Below the pieces are notes generated by a model. It did not search any database. It saw nothing but the letters and a program-made list of their open reading frames with translations, and had not been told where the DNA came from. Both the position numbers and the translations under genes were made by a program. A stretch of 64,000 nt of DNA from Cyanobacteriota bacterium (GTDB lineage Bacteria; Cyanobacteriota; Cyanobacteriia; PCC-6307; Cyanobiaceae): positions 62,001-126,000 of the forward strand of contig JAPLIB010000088.1 in NCBI GenBank assembly GCA_026389335.1, written 5' to 3'. Of the stretch, positions 1 through 9,300 are shown in pieces; position 1 is the stretch's first letter, and each line of letters opens with the position of its first letter.

Positions 1-1301
1 CCTTGGCGCCCCTGGGCCTGATCGTGCTCGATGAGGAGCACGACAGCTCCTATAAGCAGGAGAGCCCGATGCCCTGCTATCACGCCCGCGATGTGGCCCA
101 ACGTCGAGCCAGCCTCGATGGCGCCCGGCTGGTGCTGGGCAGTGCCACCCCCTCCCTGGAAACCTGGCTGCGCTGTCGTCAGCCCCAGGCGGAGGGGGGG
201 ATTCAGCTGTTGCGGCTGCCGGAGCGCATCGGCCAACGCCCCCTGCCGCCCGTGCGCGTGGTGGACATGCGGCTGGAGTTCGCCGAAGGACACCGGCGCC
301 TGATCAGTCGCCCGCTGATGGGCCGGCTGGAACAACTTCAATCCCGGGGCGAGCAGGCGGTGGTGCTGGTGCCGCGGCGGGGCTACCGCTCCTTTCTCAG
401 TTGCCGCAGCTGTGGGGAAGCCGTGCAGTGCCCCAACTGTGACGTGGCTCTCACCGTGCATCGCCGCAGCGTCAGTGCCGGCAGCGCCACGGAGTGGCTG
501 CGCTGCCATTGGTGTGATCACCGCCAGGAGATCGCCCAGCGCTGCGGCCAGTGCGGCTCCACCGCCTTCAAGCCTTTCGGTGCCGGCACCCAGCGGGTGA
601 TGGAGCAACTGGCTGCGGAACTGGAGGGTCTGAGGCTGCTGCGCTTTGACCAGGACACCACCCGCGGCCGCGATGGCCATAGGCGCCTGCTGGAGCGCTT
701 CGCCGCCGGCGAGGCCGATGTGCTGGTGGGCACCCAAATGCTGGCCAAGGGGATGGATCTGCCACGGGTGACCCTGGCCGCCGTGCTGGCGGCCGACGGC
801 TTGCTGCACCGCCCGGATCTACGCTCCTCGGAGCACTGCCTGCAGTTGTTGCTGCAGCTGGCTGGCCGGGCCGGCAGGGGCGAATTGCCGGGGGAGGTGC
901 TGGTGCAGACCTACAGCCCCGAGCATCCGGTGATCCGCCATCTGGTTGATGGGCGCTACGAACGTTTCCTGGAGGAGGAGCTGCAGCTGCGTCGCCAGGG
1001 TGGCCTGGTGCCCTTCAGCCGCGCCTGCCTGCTGCGGCTGGCCGGGCCCTCCGCCAGTGCCACCGCCACGGCGGCCACCACGCTGGTGGAATGGGTGCGC
1101 GCCGAGGTGGAGCGCCAGGGCTGGCTGGTGATCGGCCCGGCACCGGCACCGGTGGCCAAGGTGGCGGGGCGTAGTCGCTGGCAGGTGTTGCTGCACGGAC
1201 CGGCGGCGACGGCGCTACCGCTGCCGCCGGAGGCGGAGCTGAGGCGGATGCTGCCCCCGAATGTGAGCCTGGCGATTGATCCGGATCCGCTGCAGCTCTG
1301 A
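1..1301 (+). CDS. priA: Primosomal protein N' (PriA helicase), C-terminal part
   Basis: The gene is cut by the left edge, and about 432 C-terminal residues are visible. PriA is the DEAH-type 3'-5' helicase that reloads the replisome at stalled forks. The Walker B motif DEEH lies about ten residues in, followed by the helicase motif GSATPS. Four CxxC-type cysteine pairs (CRSC, CPNC, CHWC, CGQC) form the two zinc-binding sites inserted in the helicase core. The later VGTQMLAKGMD and QLAGRAGRG motifs are helicase motifs V and VI. The C-terminal domain is complete and ends at TGA 1299-1301. It converges on the minus-strand DUF3153 gene 12 bases away. Confidence 0.96.
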   Translation, partial: LAPLGLIVLDEEHDSSYKQESPMPCYHARDVAQRRASLDGARLVLGSATPSLETWLRCRQPQAEGGIQLLRLPERIGQRPLPPVRVVDMRLEFAEGHRRLISRPLMGRLEQLQSRGEQAVVLVPRRGYRSFLSCRSCGEAVQCPNCDVALTVHRRSVSAGSATEWLRCHWCDHRQEIAQRCGQCGSTAFKPFGAGTQRVMEQLAAELEGLRLLRFDQDTTRGRDGHRRLLERFAAGEADVLVGTQMLAKGMDLPRVTLAAVLAADGLLHRPDLRSSEHCLQLLLQLAGRAGRGELPGEVLVQTYSPEHPVIRHLVDGRYERFLEEELQLRRQGGLVPFSRACLLRLAGPSASATATAATTLVEWVRAEVERQGWLVIGPAPAPVAKVAGRSRWQVLLHGPAATALPLPPEAELRRMLPPNVSLAIDPDPLQL

Positions 1302-1313
1302 AGCCGGCGGCCC

Positions 1314-2465
1314 TCAAGCGGGCAGTTCCGGCAGGCCGAAGCCGAGGCGCAGCCGGATTCGCTGCAACAGCGACACCAGCACCAGGGCCCCAGCGATGAC
1401 AAGCCCGCCCAGCCCGAGGCGACTCCAGCGCCAGCAATGCAACTCGAGCACGTTGCGTTGCCCGCTCTGCAGCGACCAGAGCAGCTGGGCTTCCCCCCCG
1501 GCTTGGCGGGGTAAGGAGATCACCGCTTGGGGAGAGGCCGCAATCACCGCCGCCGCCGAGACCGGCAGCAGCCGCAGGCTGAGCTCAACGCCAGGCAAGG
1601 GCGGCAGCGGTGTGAGGTCCACCATCAGCGAGAGCCGCTGGCGCACGCCCACCAACCAGTTGCGTTCCTGCAGCTGCAGAACCGCCGCCGGCAAGGACAC
1701 TCCCGCCAGTTCGGCGGCGGTGTTGAGGCTGCGTTGCAGAGCCGCGAGCGCCTGATCAGCGGGCAGAACGGCCGTGGAAAGCAGCTGTATTTCCCCCTGC
1801 TGCTGGCTGCGGAAGGACGCCGGGCCGGCGTGGAGTGCCTCGGCGAACCGCCGCTGCCAGGGGGTCAGTTGGCCCGAGTCGCTGCGCAGGCGATGGCTCA
1901 GCTGCAGCCGGCCTGGGCCTTCGAAGCGCAGCTCCGTGCGCACCTCCATGCAGCCGCCCAGCAGGGGCAGCAGCAACAGCGCCGCCAGCAGCACGGCCAC
2001 GATGGCGGCAAAGCCGACCGGCGCTGGAGTCGGACCCACCGGTGGCGGCGGCTCCGGCGGCCGCCGCTGGCGGTGGCGGCCAGCGAGGCCGCCGCCGCCG
2101 CCGCTGCCCTCCAGCAGTGCTCCCTGCTGGCCCAGATCGGGCAGGGTCAGGGACCAATGGCGCGGACGCTGCAGGGCCGGGGCCTCCAACACCGTGAGCA
2201 GATCCTTGGCCTGGGCGCGCAGGGTGATGTCGACACAGGCCTTGAGACTGCGGCAACAATCGGCGGCCTGTTCGTTCTGGCCCTGGCCCATCAGCGCTGT
2301 TGCCATCAGCAGGCGCACGCCGGCTCCAATCGCCGACTCCGGGCCATGGGCTGCGGCCAGGGGCTCCAGCAGCCGTAGGCAATGGCCGTACTCGCCACGA
2401 TCGATCGCCTGGCGTGCCGCCTGCAGCGCGAGGCTGATCGCTGGATCGAGGGCGCGATCAGCCAT
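1314..2465 (-). CDS. DUF3153-like cyanobacterial membrane protein
   Basis: Function is unknown. The 383-residue protein has an N-terminal helical segment (about 1-110) resembling a TPR-type repeat, then a Gly/Pro/Arg-rich linker. A hydrophobic stretch at about 150-170 ends in LLGGC, which looks like a lipobox or membrane anchor placed internally. A beta-rich domain follows, with a second transmembrane helix near the C-terminus. The second half resembles the cyanobacterial DUF3153 family, as recalled from relatives. It starts 18 bases after argB ends on the same strand, so the two are probably co-transcribed. The internal lipobox raises the possibility that the N-terminal TPR-like part is a lineage-specific fusion. 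Confidence 0.8.
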   Translation of the reverse strand: MADRALDPAISLALQAARQAIDRGEYGHCLRLLEPLAAAHGPESAIGAGVRLLMATALMGQGQNEQAADCCRSLKACVDITLRAQAKDLLTVLEAPALQRPRHWSLTLPDLGQQGALLEGSGGGGGLAGRHRQRRPPEPPPPVGPTPAPVGFAAIVAVLLAALLLLPLLGGCMEVRTELRFEGPGRLQLSHRLRSDSGQLTPWQRRFAEALHAGPASFRSQQQGEIQLLSTAVLPADQALAALQRSLNTAAELAGVSLPAAVLQLQERNWLVGVRQRLSLMVDLTPLPPLPGVELSLRLLPVSAAAVIAASPQAVISLPRQAGGEAQLLWSLQSGQRNVLELHCWRWSRLGLGGLVIAGALVLVSLLQRIRLRLGFGLPELPA

Positions 2466-2483
2466 GACAGCACCGTGGGGCCA

Positions 2484-3380
2484 TCAGGAATCGAGTTGGC
2501 CTTTGTTGCCCACCACCATCGTGCCGATGCCGGCCTTGGTGAACACCTCCAGCAGCAGGGCATGGGGAACACGGCCATCAACGATGTGGGCCGCGGCAAC
2601 ACCTTGGGCCAGGGCCCGGATGCAGCATTCGGTCTTGGGGATCATGCCGCCGTTGACGACACCGGTGTGGATCAGTTCCCGCGCCTGGGCCAGGGTGAGC
2701 TGCTGCACCAGGGACGCGGGATCCTCGCGATCCCGCAGGATGCCGCAGGTGTCGGTGAGCAGGATCAGCTTCTCGGCGCCGAGGGCCGCCGCCAGTTCCC
2801 CGGCCACGGTGTCGGCATTGATGTTGTGGGCCCGGCCATGGAGGTCCGGCGCCACGCTGGAAATCACCGGGATGTAGCCGGCTGCCAGCAGGGGCGTGAT
2901 CACTGAGGGATTGACCGTCGCCACATCCCCCACCAGCCCCAGGCTGCCGTCGCCATGGGTGCGGGCCTGCAACAGGTTGCCGTCACTGCCACAGAGGCCA
3001 ACGGCCCGACCGCCGACCTGATTGAGGCCATTGACGATCTGCTTGTTGACTTTGCCGACCAGCACCATTTCAACCACTTCCATCGTGGCTTCATCGGTGA
3101 TGCGCAGGCCATCGCGGAAGCGGGCCTCAATGCCAACTCGGGAAAGCCAGTGATTGATCTCGGGGCCACCGCCATGGACCACCACCGTCTGCACGCCGAC
3201 GCAGGCCAGCAGGGCCAGATCGCGGAAGACGGCATCGCGCAGGTCTGCGCGCACCATGGCGGCACCGCCGTACTTGACGACGATCGTGCGGCCGGTGAAG
3301 CGCTGGATGTAGGGCAGGGCCTCGCTGAGAACGGAAACCCGCAGGCTGTCCTCAGGGCTGACGGTTAGATCGGAGCTCAA
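2484..3380 (-). CDS. argB: Acetylglutamate kinase
   Basis: ArgB phosphorylates N-acetylglutamate, the second and controlled step of arginine synthesis. In cyanobacteria it is the target of the PII signalling protein. The 298-residue length is normal. It shows the amino-acid-kinase motifs KYGGAAM near residue 37, [11 protein letters not shown] and the C-terminal GGMIPK. The start is TTG at 3380; no upstream ATG fits. The upstream DUF2854 gene ends only 5 bases before this start, so the genes form a minus-strand operon DUF2854-argB-DUF3153. Confidence 0.97.
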   Translation of the reverse strand: MSSDLTVSPEDSLRVSVLSEALPYIQRFTGRTIVVKYGGAAMVRADLRDAVFRDLALLACVGVQTVVVHGGGPEINHWLSRVGIEARFRDGLRITDEATMEVVEMVLVGKVNKQIVNGLNQVGGRAVGLCGSDGNLLQARTHGDGSLGLVGDVATVNPSVITPLLAAGYIPVISSVAPDLHGRAHNINADTVAGELAAALGAEKLILLTDTCGILRDREDPASLVQQLTLAQARELIHTGVVNGGMIPKTECCIRALAQGVAAAHIVDGRVPHALLLEVFTKAGIGTMVVGNKGQLDS

Positions 3381-3385
3381 GGGTG

Positions 3386-3940
3386 TCAGGCGTCAGAGGG
3401 CAGGGGAGCAGGGAACAGGTCGAGCCTGAACTGGCCGGCGGAGAGCTGAATCAGTTCGGCCCTCAGGTTGGGACCGAAGAAGCGCCCAAGGCGATCCTGG
3501 CGCTCTTGCCAACGGGCAAAAGGCACCCCCTGACAACTAAAAACAAGTCGCAGGCCGTAGGCGCCATCGCAGTCGCGTTCTTCCACCGACTCCAACTGGG
3601 GAGGTTCATCCTCGTCCCAGAGCTTGAGGGCTTCGAGTGACGACTCCAGGTGCGCCTTCTGGCCGTAGCGCCAGCGCGTCACATCGGCCAGCAGCTTGCG
3701 CAGCGGCTCACTCTCCGGCAGGTCGCGCAGGCTTCTGAAGGTCTGGGGGCGGCTGATCCGGGCCGCCGGCGGCAGCTCGGAGGATTTGAGCGCCAGGCCA
3801 CCCAGCAGGATCGGAATCCCGTAGAAGATCGTGGGCAGGCTGAGATTGGCGTTGTCGCCGAGGTAGGCGATCGAACCGATCACCGTGAGCACGGCTCCGG
3901 CCACCGTGACGAGACTGCCGGGGGAAGTCAGGGCTTGCAT
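3386..3940 (-). CDS. DUF2854-like membrane protein
   Basis: Function is unknown; the family, as recalled, is conserved in cyanobacteria and chloroplasts. From ATG 3940 the protein has 184 residues and two hydrophobic helices (about 8-28 and 33-50, [18 protein letters not shown] and [14 protein letters not shown]). A soluble acidic domain follows, with [20 protein letters not shown] in its middle. The frame stays open up to a GTG at 3994, but the ATG start places the first helix at the usual distance from the N-terminus. The stop lies 5 bases upstream of argB, which implies co-transcription. Confidence 0.82.
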   Translation of the reverse strand: MQALTSPGSLVTVAGAVLTVIGSIAYLGDNANLSLPTIFYGIPILLGGLALKSSELPPAARISRPQTFRSLRDLPESEPLRKLLADVTRWRYGQKAHLESSLEALKLWDEDEPPQLESVEERDCDGAYGLRLVFSCQGVPFARWQERQDRLGRFFGPNLRAELIQLSAGQFRLDLFPAPLPSDA

Positions 3941-4240
3941 CTGACCATCTTCCAGCAACAGGGGCCGAGATGGGAGCCGCGGGGCCAATTCCACCGCTGC
4001 CGCCAGCGATCCGGATAGGCGTGGTGGGCTACTCGCCGCAAAGGTGCGTTCTCAATCACAGCCTGGCTGGGAGGGCACGTCAGCGGCCAGACTGGGTCGA
4101 ACCCCCAGGTGTGGGCTGCCCTGCTCGGCCCCCCAGGCAGGCGTTCCCCGAGCGGGCCGCTCAACCAGTCACGGGCCCAGGGCTCAGCGACGACCTCTCA
4201 ATCTTCCCTCCCATCCCCTGCGCCGTTACGGCCCCAAACG
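3941..4240. other. Intergenic region between divergent genes
   Basis: This is 300 bases between the divergent DUF2854 gene and the small gene at 4241. It should hold both promoters. I could not identify convincing -35/-10 pairs, a tRNA or a conserved RNA here. Confidence 0.4.
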
Positions 4241-4504
4241 ATGCGTTCCGAGCCCTCCCAACCATTCTCCGCTGCAACGGATCGACGCGATCCGGCCGAG
4301 CCGAGCGTCGCGGCTGATTCCCCGGCTGCCTCGGTGGAACCGGACCTTGCCACGTTGATCGACCAGCTGCGTCAGGACAGGCTCTGGCTCCTCCGCCAGA
4401 TCGACAGTGGTCAGTGGGGCGAATGGCGTCTTGATCTGGCGGCGCTGGAGCGGGAACTGGGCCAGCTGTTGGAGCAGGCCAGTGAGAGGCTGCTCGGCCG
4501 CTGA
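4241..4504 (+). CDS. Small hypothetical protein
   Basis: An 87-residue protein of unknown function. The start is taken at ATG 4241, because the open frame upstream is Pro/Ser-rich and looks non-coding. The N-terminal 35 residues are polar and probably disordered. The C-terminal half is amphipathic helix, with LIDQLRQDRLWLLRQIDSG followed by LDLAALERELGQLLEQ, and could form a short coiled coil. It converges on the SSB-like gene, ending 16 bases from that gene's stop. Confidence 0.6.
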   Translation: MRSEPSQPFSAATDRRDPAEPSVAADSPAASVEPDLATLIDQLRQDRLWLLRQIDSGQWGEWRLDLAALERELGQLLEQASERLLGR

Positions 4505-4520
4505 GCCAAGCGCCAGCCCA

Positions 4521-5135
4521 TCAGAACGGAATGTCGTCGTCGTCGGCGAACTCCTCGGGGGGCACCAAGGGGCCGCTGTTCCAGACGGCGGGCGCCGGTG
4601 CCGGTGGCCCGGCGGGAGTGCCGGCTCCAGGGCTGCTGGGACCAGGGCTGGTGGGACCAGGGGCCTGGCGCCGCAGGGGGCTCGGGGCCGCTGGCCTGCC
4701 GGCGGGATACGGGGGCGCAGCATCCCTTGGCGCTGAGTCCAGAGGGGGCCTGTCCGCTGCTGAAGAGGCGCCGGCGAACGCTCCAGAGGCTGATCCGGGG
4801 GACTGGGAGGGTGAAAGGGGATGGAGGCGAGAGAGGGTCAGTTCCGCCCGCTTTTCCTTCACCCCGTCCTGGCGGGTGATGGTGTTCATGCGCATCCGTC
4901 CCTCCAGCACCAGGCGCTGGCCGACCTGCACCCGGTTCTGCAGGTCCTGGGCCAGATTGCCCCAGCCCACCACTTTCAGCTGCCCTGCAGGATCATCGGG
5001 CCGCAAGCCCTCCAGGCTCACGGTCATCTCCGCCACCGGGGTCTGATTGTCCTGGGTGTAGCGAACCTGAGGCGCCTCCAGCACCTCGACTTCAAGCAGA
5101 CAGTGATTCAAGCCCCACCCAGCCGACAGCACCAT
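4521..5135 (-). CDS. ssb: Single-stranded DNA-binding protein (Ycf41-like)
   Basis: An SSB-family protein with one N-terminal OB fold (about residues 10-110, including RYTQDNQTPVAEM and VVGWGNLAQDLQNRV). A Pro/Gly/Ala-rich linker of about 75 residues follows. The final DDDDIPF is the classic acidic SSB tip that recruits other repair and replication proteins. The OB sequence resembles the cyanobacterial Ycf41 type more than the standard SSB. The start is ATG 5135. TTG 5111, which gives an N-terminus MNHCLLEVEV, fits my memory of relatives and may be the true one. The gene is divergent from cobK with only 8-32 bases between starts. Confidence 0.88.
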   Translation of the reverse strand: MVLSAGWGLNHCLLEVEVLEAPQVRYTQDNQTPVAEMTVSLEGLRPDDPAGQLKVVGWGNLAQDLQNRVQVGQRLVLEGRMRMNTITRQDGVKEKRAELTLSRLHPLSPSQSPGSASGAFAGASSAADRPPLDSAPRDAAPPYPAGRPAAPSPLRRQAPGPTSPGPSSPGAGTPAGPPAPAPAVWNSGPLVPPEEFADDDDIPF

Positions 5136-5143
5136 CCATCCTG

Positions 5144-6043
5144 ATGCACGCGCCCTCGTTTCACCAGAGCGCAGGCCCGGCCCGAGCACAGGCACCGCGG
5201 CTGTGGCTGATCGCCGGCACCGGCGAGGGCCCCCGGCTGGCGGCAGCCCTGTTGCAGGCGGGCTGGCAGGTGCGCGTGAGTGTGGTGAGCCGGTCGGCCG
5301 CCAGGGCATATGCGCCCCATACCGGCCTGCAGCTGCTGGTGGGAGCCATCGGTGCGTGCAGTCCCGCGGCCACACCCCTGGCCGGTGTCAGGCAGGAGCT
5401 CGCAGGGGCCAGGGAGATCAAGCAGCCCTACCGCTGGGTGATCGATGCCAGCCATCCCTTCGCCAGCCAGATCACCGCGGCCCTGGTTCAGGGCTGCACT
5501 GAGGCCCGGGTGCCGCTGCTGCGGCTGCAGCGCCTGGCGCTCAACGGCGACGGCGTCTCGATTCTGGGAGAGCTGGCCGAGTTGCGCGGCCTGGCGCACC
5601 CAGGTGAGCGCTGGCTGCTGGCGATCGGGGTCCGGCGCCTGGCGGAGGCCCTCGGTCACACGCCGGGCGCCCTGCACCACGCCCGGATCCTGCCCCGGCC
5701 CCTGGCGCTGCAACAGGCGATGGCGGCGGGCCTGCCGGCTGAACGGGTGGCCTGTCTGCAGCCTCTCCCCGCTGGCGAGCAGCGGGCGGAGGTGGAACGC
5801 GCCCTCTGCCGGCACTGGGGCATCGAAACGGTGGTCTGTCGCCGCTCCGCTGGGCCTGGCGAGGTCCAGTGGCGCGCCATCTGCGGCGATCTGGGGTTGC
5901 GGCTGCTGTTGCTGGAGCGGCCGCGGGAGCCCGAGGCGCTGCTCAGCCTGCCCCTGGAGCGTCTGCTGGAGCGGGTGGGCGTGGCAGCAGAGTCGCTCGA
6001 CCCGGCTGGGCACGGGATCGACGGGAACGCTGTCGGAGGCTGA
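5144..6043 (+). CDS. cobK: Precorrin-6A reductase
   Basis: CobK reduces (cobalt-)precorrin-6A to the dihydro form, with NADPH, in the corrin ring pathway. The 299-residue protein has an N-terminal nucleotide-binding motif (IAGTGEGPRLAAAL, residues 23-36) and the family signature IDASHPFASQIT near residue 100. The only ATG near the start is 5144; further downstream there are only CTG codons before the GTGEG motif. It is convergent with the PfkB kinase. Together with cobO at 28 kb it indicates cobamide synthesis, probably pseudocobalamin in this lineage. Confidence 0.94.
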   Translation: MHAPSFHQSAGPARAQAPRLWLIAGTGEGPRLAAALLQAGWQVRVSVVSRSAARAYAPHTGLQLLVGAIGACSPAATPLAGVRQELAGAREIKQPYRWVIDASHPFASQITAALVQGCTEARVPLLRLQRLALNGDGVSILGELAELRGLAHPGERWLLAIGVRRLAEALGHTPGALHHARILPRPLALQQAMAAGLPAERVACLQPLPAGEQRAEVERALCRHWGIETVVCRRSAGPGEVQWRAICGDLGLRLLLLERPREPEALLSLPLERLLERVGVAAESLDPAGHGIDGNAVGG

Positions 6044-6109
6044 GCTGCCAGACCAGCGCGCAGCGATGGCTGGGCTCTGCGGGCCGCTTGGGCGGACCTT
6101 CTGAGCCTG

Positions 6110-6125
6110 GCCATGGCGCCATGGC
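6110..6125. repeat. 16-bp perfect palindrome between convergent genes
   Basis: The 16 bases GCCATGGCGCCATGGC read identically on both strands. They lie in the 144-base convergent gap between cobK and the PfkB kinase. No T-run follows on either side. It may be a protein-binding site, part of a terminator, or chance in GC-rich DNA. Confidence 0.4.
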
Positions 6126-6187
6126 TTCAGTGGGAGGTGGACAATGCCGGTCGAGAAGCTGGGTGGCGATACGAGCTAACGACCGGC

Positions 6188-7195
6188 TCAGCCCAGATGG
6201 CGCGCCACCAGGTCTGGCAGGGAAGCCTGGGGCCGGGGGCCCAGCTGGGTGACCACCTGGCCGGCGCAGAGGGAGGCCAGCTGGCCGCAGCGCTCCAGGC
6301 TCTCGCCTCTGGTGTAGCCGAACAGGAACCCGGCGGCATACAGATCGCCGGCTCCGGTGGTGTCCACCAGTTTGCCCAGGTGCACGGGCGCCACCTCAAT
6401 GGTGCGCTCACCACTGAGCAGCAGCGAACCCTGCTCGCTGCGGGTCAGGGCCGCCACCTTGCAGCGACCACGGACCTGGTCAGCGGCTTCCGCAAAACTG
6501 GCGGCCTCGTACAGCGAGGTGATCTCCATTTCGTTGGCGAACAGCACATCGACGTGGCCATCGACCAGCTCCTGAAAGCTCTGGCGATGGCGATCGACAC
6601 AAAAGGCATCGGAAAGCGAAAGGGCCACCTGGCCGCCACTGGAGCGGGCTGCTTCAGCGGCGGCGATGAAGGCCCGCTTGGCTTCATCACTGTCCCAGAG
6701 ATAACCCTCGAGGTAGACCACCTGGGCCTGGCGGACCAGCTCCAGATCGAGATCGGCCGGATCCAGGCCTACCGAGGCCCCGAGATAGGTGCACATGGTG
6801 CGCTGGGCATCGTCGGTCACCAGGATCAGGCAGCGGGCTGTGGAGGCACCGCTGGTGGCTGGGGGGGTCTCGAAGCGGGCCCCCACCGAGCGGATGTCGT
6901 GGCTGAAGATCGCCCCCAGCTGGTCATCCCTCACCCGGCCGATGAAGCCGGCCCGGCCCCCCAGCTGGGCAATGCCGGCGAGGGTGTTGGCCGCCGAGCC
7001 ACCGGAGGTTTCCAGGCCGGGACCGACGCTTGCGTACAGGCGATCGGCCTGCTGCTCATCCACCAGGGTCATGGTGCCCTTAGTGAGGCCATGGGCTTCA
7101 AGGAAGGCCTCATCGGCCTGCACCAGCACATCAACGATGGCGTTGCCGATGCCGACGACATCGAGGCTTTTGGGCGCGAACTCGGAGCTGGTCAT
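6188..7195 (-). CDS. PfkB-family carbohydrate/nucleoside kinase
   Basis: A ribokinase-fold ATP-dependent kinase, 335 residues from ATG 7195 (a TTG at 7213 would add six). The N-terminal substrate motif GNAIVDVLV is followed by GGSAANT. The PfkB signature DTTGAGDLYAAGFLFG carries the catalytic aspartate near residue 275. The overall pattern is closest to adenosine kinase or fructokinase-like members, but the substrate cannot be fixed from sequence. It lies downstream of purA on the same strand, 175 bases away, so a role in purine salvage is possible but only inferred from context. Confidence 0.9.
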   Translation of the reverse strand: MTSSEFAPKSLDVVGIGNAIVDVLVQADEAFLEAHGLTKGTMTLVDEQQADRLYASVGPGLETSGGSAANTLAGIAQLGGRAGFIGRVRDDQLGAIFSHDIRSVGARFETPPATSGASTARCLILVTDDAQRTMCTYLGASVGLDPADLDLELVRQAQVVYLEGYLWDSDEAKRAFIAAAEAARSSGGQVALSLSDAFCVDRHRQSFQELVDGHVDVLFANEMEITSLYEAASFAEAADQVRGRCKVAALTRSEQGSLLLSGERTIEVAPVHLGKLVDTTGAGDLYAAGFLFGYTRGESLERCGQLASLCAGQVVTQLGPRPQASLPDLVARHLG

Positions 7196-7370
7196 CGAGA
7201 CAGGGGCGATCAAGGTGGAGAAGCAGAGGGGCTGTCGAAGCCGGCGATCAGCAGCCGTTGGGAGCAGGGACGAGCGCGACCAGGCTGCCGTTGGGAGCCC
7301 TCAGGCAGGTCGCGGGCCACCGCATTGGCACAGGACAGCGTGGTGCGATCGCCCAGGGGGCCAGAGCGGC

Positions 7371-8684
7371 TTAGGCGCTCAGCAGGGCGCGTTTCGGACC
7401 GTGGATGGGATCTTCCACCACGATGGTCTGATCTCGCTGGGCGCCGAGGGAGACGATCGCGATCGGCACCTCCATCAATTCCGCCAGGAAGCGCAGGTAA
7501 GAGCGGGCCGTGGCTGGCAGATCATCGAGCTTGCGGCAATCGGCGGTGGAGCACTGCCAGCCAGGCAGGGTGACGAAGATGGGCCGGCAGCGCGCGAAAT
7601 CCTCGGAGCTGCTGGGGAAATAATCGATGCGCTCGCCGTCGAGGTCGTAGGCCACACACACCTGGATCTGATCGAGCTCGTCGAGCACATCCAGTTTGGT
7701 GATCGCCAGGCAGTCCAGTCCGTTGACCTGCACTGCATAGCGGCCGATCACGCCGTCGAACCAGCCGCAGCGGCGACGGCGGCCTGTGGTGGTGCCGAAT
7801 TCTCCGCCCCGGTCGCAGAGGTGATCGTTGAGGCTGCCCCCCAGTTCGGTGGGGAACGGGCCCTCGCCGACCCGGGTGGTGTAAGCCTTGGCGACGCCGA
7901 TCACCCGGTCGATCAGGGTGGGGCCAACACCGGCGCCGATGCAGGCCCCGCCGGAGACCGGATTGGAGGAGGTGACGAAGGGGTAGGTGCCGTGGTCGAG
8001 GTCAAGGAGCGTGCCCTGGGCCCCCTCGAACAGGATGTTCTTGCGGGCTCGGGCCGCCTCGTGAATCGTGCGGGTGCAATCCACCACATGGGGCGCCAGA
8101 CGCTGGCCGTAGCCGGCGTACTCCTCGATCACCGCATCGGCATCAAGGGGCTCGATCCCATAGACCTTCTGCAGCAGCTCGTTCTTCTCGGCCAGGGGGC
8201 CACTGAGGCGATCGCGCAGCCGCGAGGCATCGAGCAGATCCAGCACCCGGATGCCATTGCGTTCCGATTTGTCCGCATAGGTGGGCCCGATGCCGCGGCC
8301 GGTGGTGCCGATGCGGCGATCGCCGCGGCGCTGCTCCATCGCCAGATCGAGCAGGCGGTGGTAGGGCATGGTCACGTGGGCCGTGGAGGCCAGCTTCAGG
8401 CCCGCCACGTCGATGCCGTAGCCGAGAAGCATGTCCAGCTCCCCGAGCATCACCTTGGGATCCACCACGGTGCCGGAGCCGATCAGGCAGGTGGTGTCGG
8501 CATAGAGGATGCCGGAGGGAATCAGATGCAGCTTCAGCACACGATCGTCAACGACGATCGTGTGCCCGGCATTCACTCCCCCCTGATAGCGGACGACGAC
8601 GTCAGCGGAACGGCTTAGCAGATCAGTGATCTTGCCTTTCCCCTCGTCACCCCATTGCGCACCGATGACGACGACGTTGGCCAA
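7371..8684 (-). CDS. purA: Adenylosuccinate synthase
   Basis: PurA joins IMP and aspartate using GTP, the first committed step to AMP. The 437-residue protein opens with the diagnostic [21 protein letters not shown] loop and keeps [10 protein letters not shown] and GTTGRGIGP. The start is taken as TTG 8684, because it yields the conserved family N-terminus; a GTG two codons upstream (8690) is possible. It lies 86 bases after psb27 in a minus-strand run proS-psb27-purA. Confidence 0.97.
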   Translation of the reverse strand: MANVVVIGAQWGDEGKGKITDLLSRSADVVVRYQGGVNAGHTIVVDDRVLKLHLIPSGILYADTTCLIGSGTVVDPKVMLGELDMLLGYGIDVAGLKLASTAHVTMPYHRLLDLAMEQRRGDRRIGTTGRGIGPTYADKSERNGIRVLDLLDASRLRDRLSGPLAEKNELLQKVYGIEPLDADAVIEEYAGYGQRLAPHVVDCTRTIHEAARARKNILFEGAQGTLLDLDHGTYPFVTSSNPVSGGACIGAGVGPTLIDRVIGVAKAYTTRVGEGPFPTELGGSLNDHLCDRGGEFGTTTGRRRRCGWFDGVIGRYAVQVNGLDCLAITKLDVLDELDQIQVCVAYDLDGERIDYFPSSSEDFARCRPIFVTLPGWQCSTADCRKLDDLPATARSYLRFLAELMEVPIAIVSLGAQRDQTIVVEDPIHGPKRALLSA

Positions 8685-8776
8685 GGACACAGCGGCCCGT
8701 AGCCGCTTCAGAGCACAACGTGGGAGCTTCTCAGATCGAGGGCCGTTTCGTCAAAACATTGGGCCGGATCCAGGGA

Positions 8777-9193
8777 TCAGGCTCCCCGCATCGCGCCGCT
8801 CTCGGCCATTTTCAGTTCTTTCTCCAGCCGGGCCCGCAGGGCATCGGGCAGGGGACGGTTGGCATAGGCGCTGTAGTAGGCCGCCAGGGAGTTGAGCGCC
8901 GTCTGCATGGTCGTGAACGAGCCGAGGCCATGGACATCGCGCCGCGGCCGGTAGCGGGCGACGTAGTCCTTGATCAGGATGCTGGCCTGGCCCTCGGCCT
9001 CCTGCCGGCCGGGATCATCCTGGGCAATGGTGATGGTGCTGAGCAGGCTGGTGGCCACGCTCACGGTGTCGTCGACATAATTGCCACTCAGGTTGCTGGC
9101 ACTGCTGCAGGCCGTGAGGCTGAAGCTGAGGACCAGAGCCAGGCAAACCGAGAGCAGGGGACGGACAAGGCTCCGGTGCAGGAAAGCGACCAT
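8777..9193 (-). CDS. psb27: Photosystem II assembly lipoprotein Psb27
   Basis: Psb27 is a thylakoid-lumen lipoprotein that binds CP43 in photosystem II assembly and repair intermediates. The 138-residue precursor has a signal peptide whose hydrophobic core ends at the lipobox LTAC (Cys29). The mature four-helix domain includes NYVDDTVSVATSLLSTI and DYVARYRPRRDV, matching the family. Length is as expected. It sits between proS and purA on the same strand, an arrangement I recall from relatives. Confidence 0.95.
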   Translation of the reverse strand: MVAFLHRSLVRPLLSVCLALVLSFSLTACSSASNLSGNYVDDTVSVATSLLSTITIAQDDPGRQEAEGQASILIKDYVARYRPRRDVHGLGSFTTMQTALNSLAAYYSAYANRPLPDALRARLEKELKMAESGAMRGA

Positions 9194-9263
9194 GGCGGAT
9201 CGAAGGGAGAGGCCTGGATCCTAGGGGGCCCCTCGGGCCGCATCGGCCAGGCCCCCCAGCTGG

Positions 9264-9300
9264 TGCCGGCAAGCCCGCTGGCTTCAGCCAGCGGCCGGCA
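9264..9300 (-). terminator. Hairpin over the proS stop codon
   Basis: An 8-bp stem (CCGCTGGC 9275-9282 with GCCAGCGG 9287-9294, loop TTCA) is extended by a second 6-bp stem, TGCCGG/CCGGCA, with a small bulge. The proS stop (9284-9286) lies in the loop. No T-run follows on the minus strand, so an intrinsic terminator is plausible but not canonical. Confidence 0.5.

Noticed and set aside
6113-8618. Long plus-strand open frames of 486 and 609 codons
   Set aside because: They lie antisense to the PfkB kinase and purA. Stop-poor antisense frames are expected in GC-rich genes, and the sequences show no family motif.
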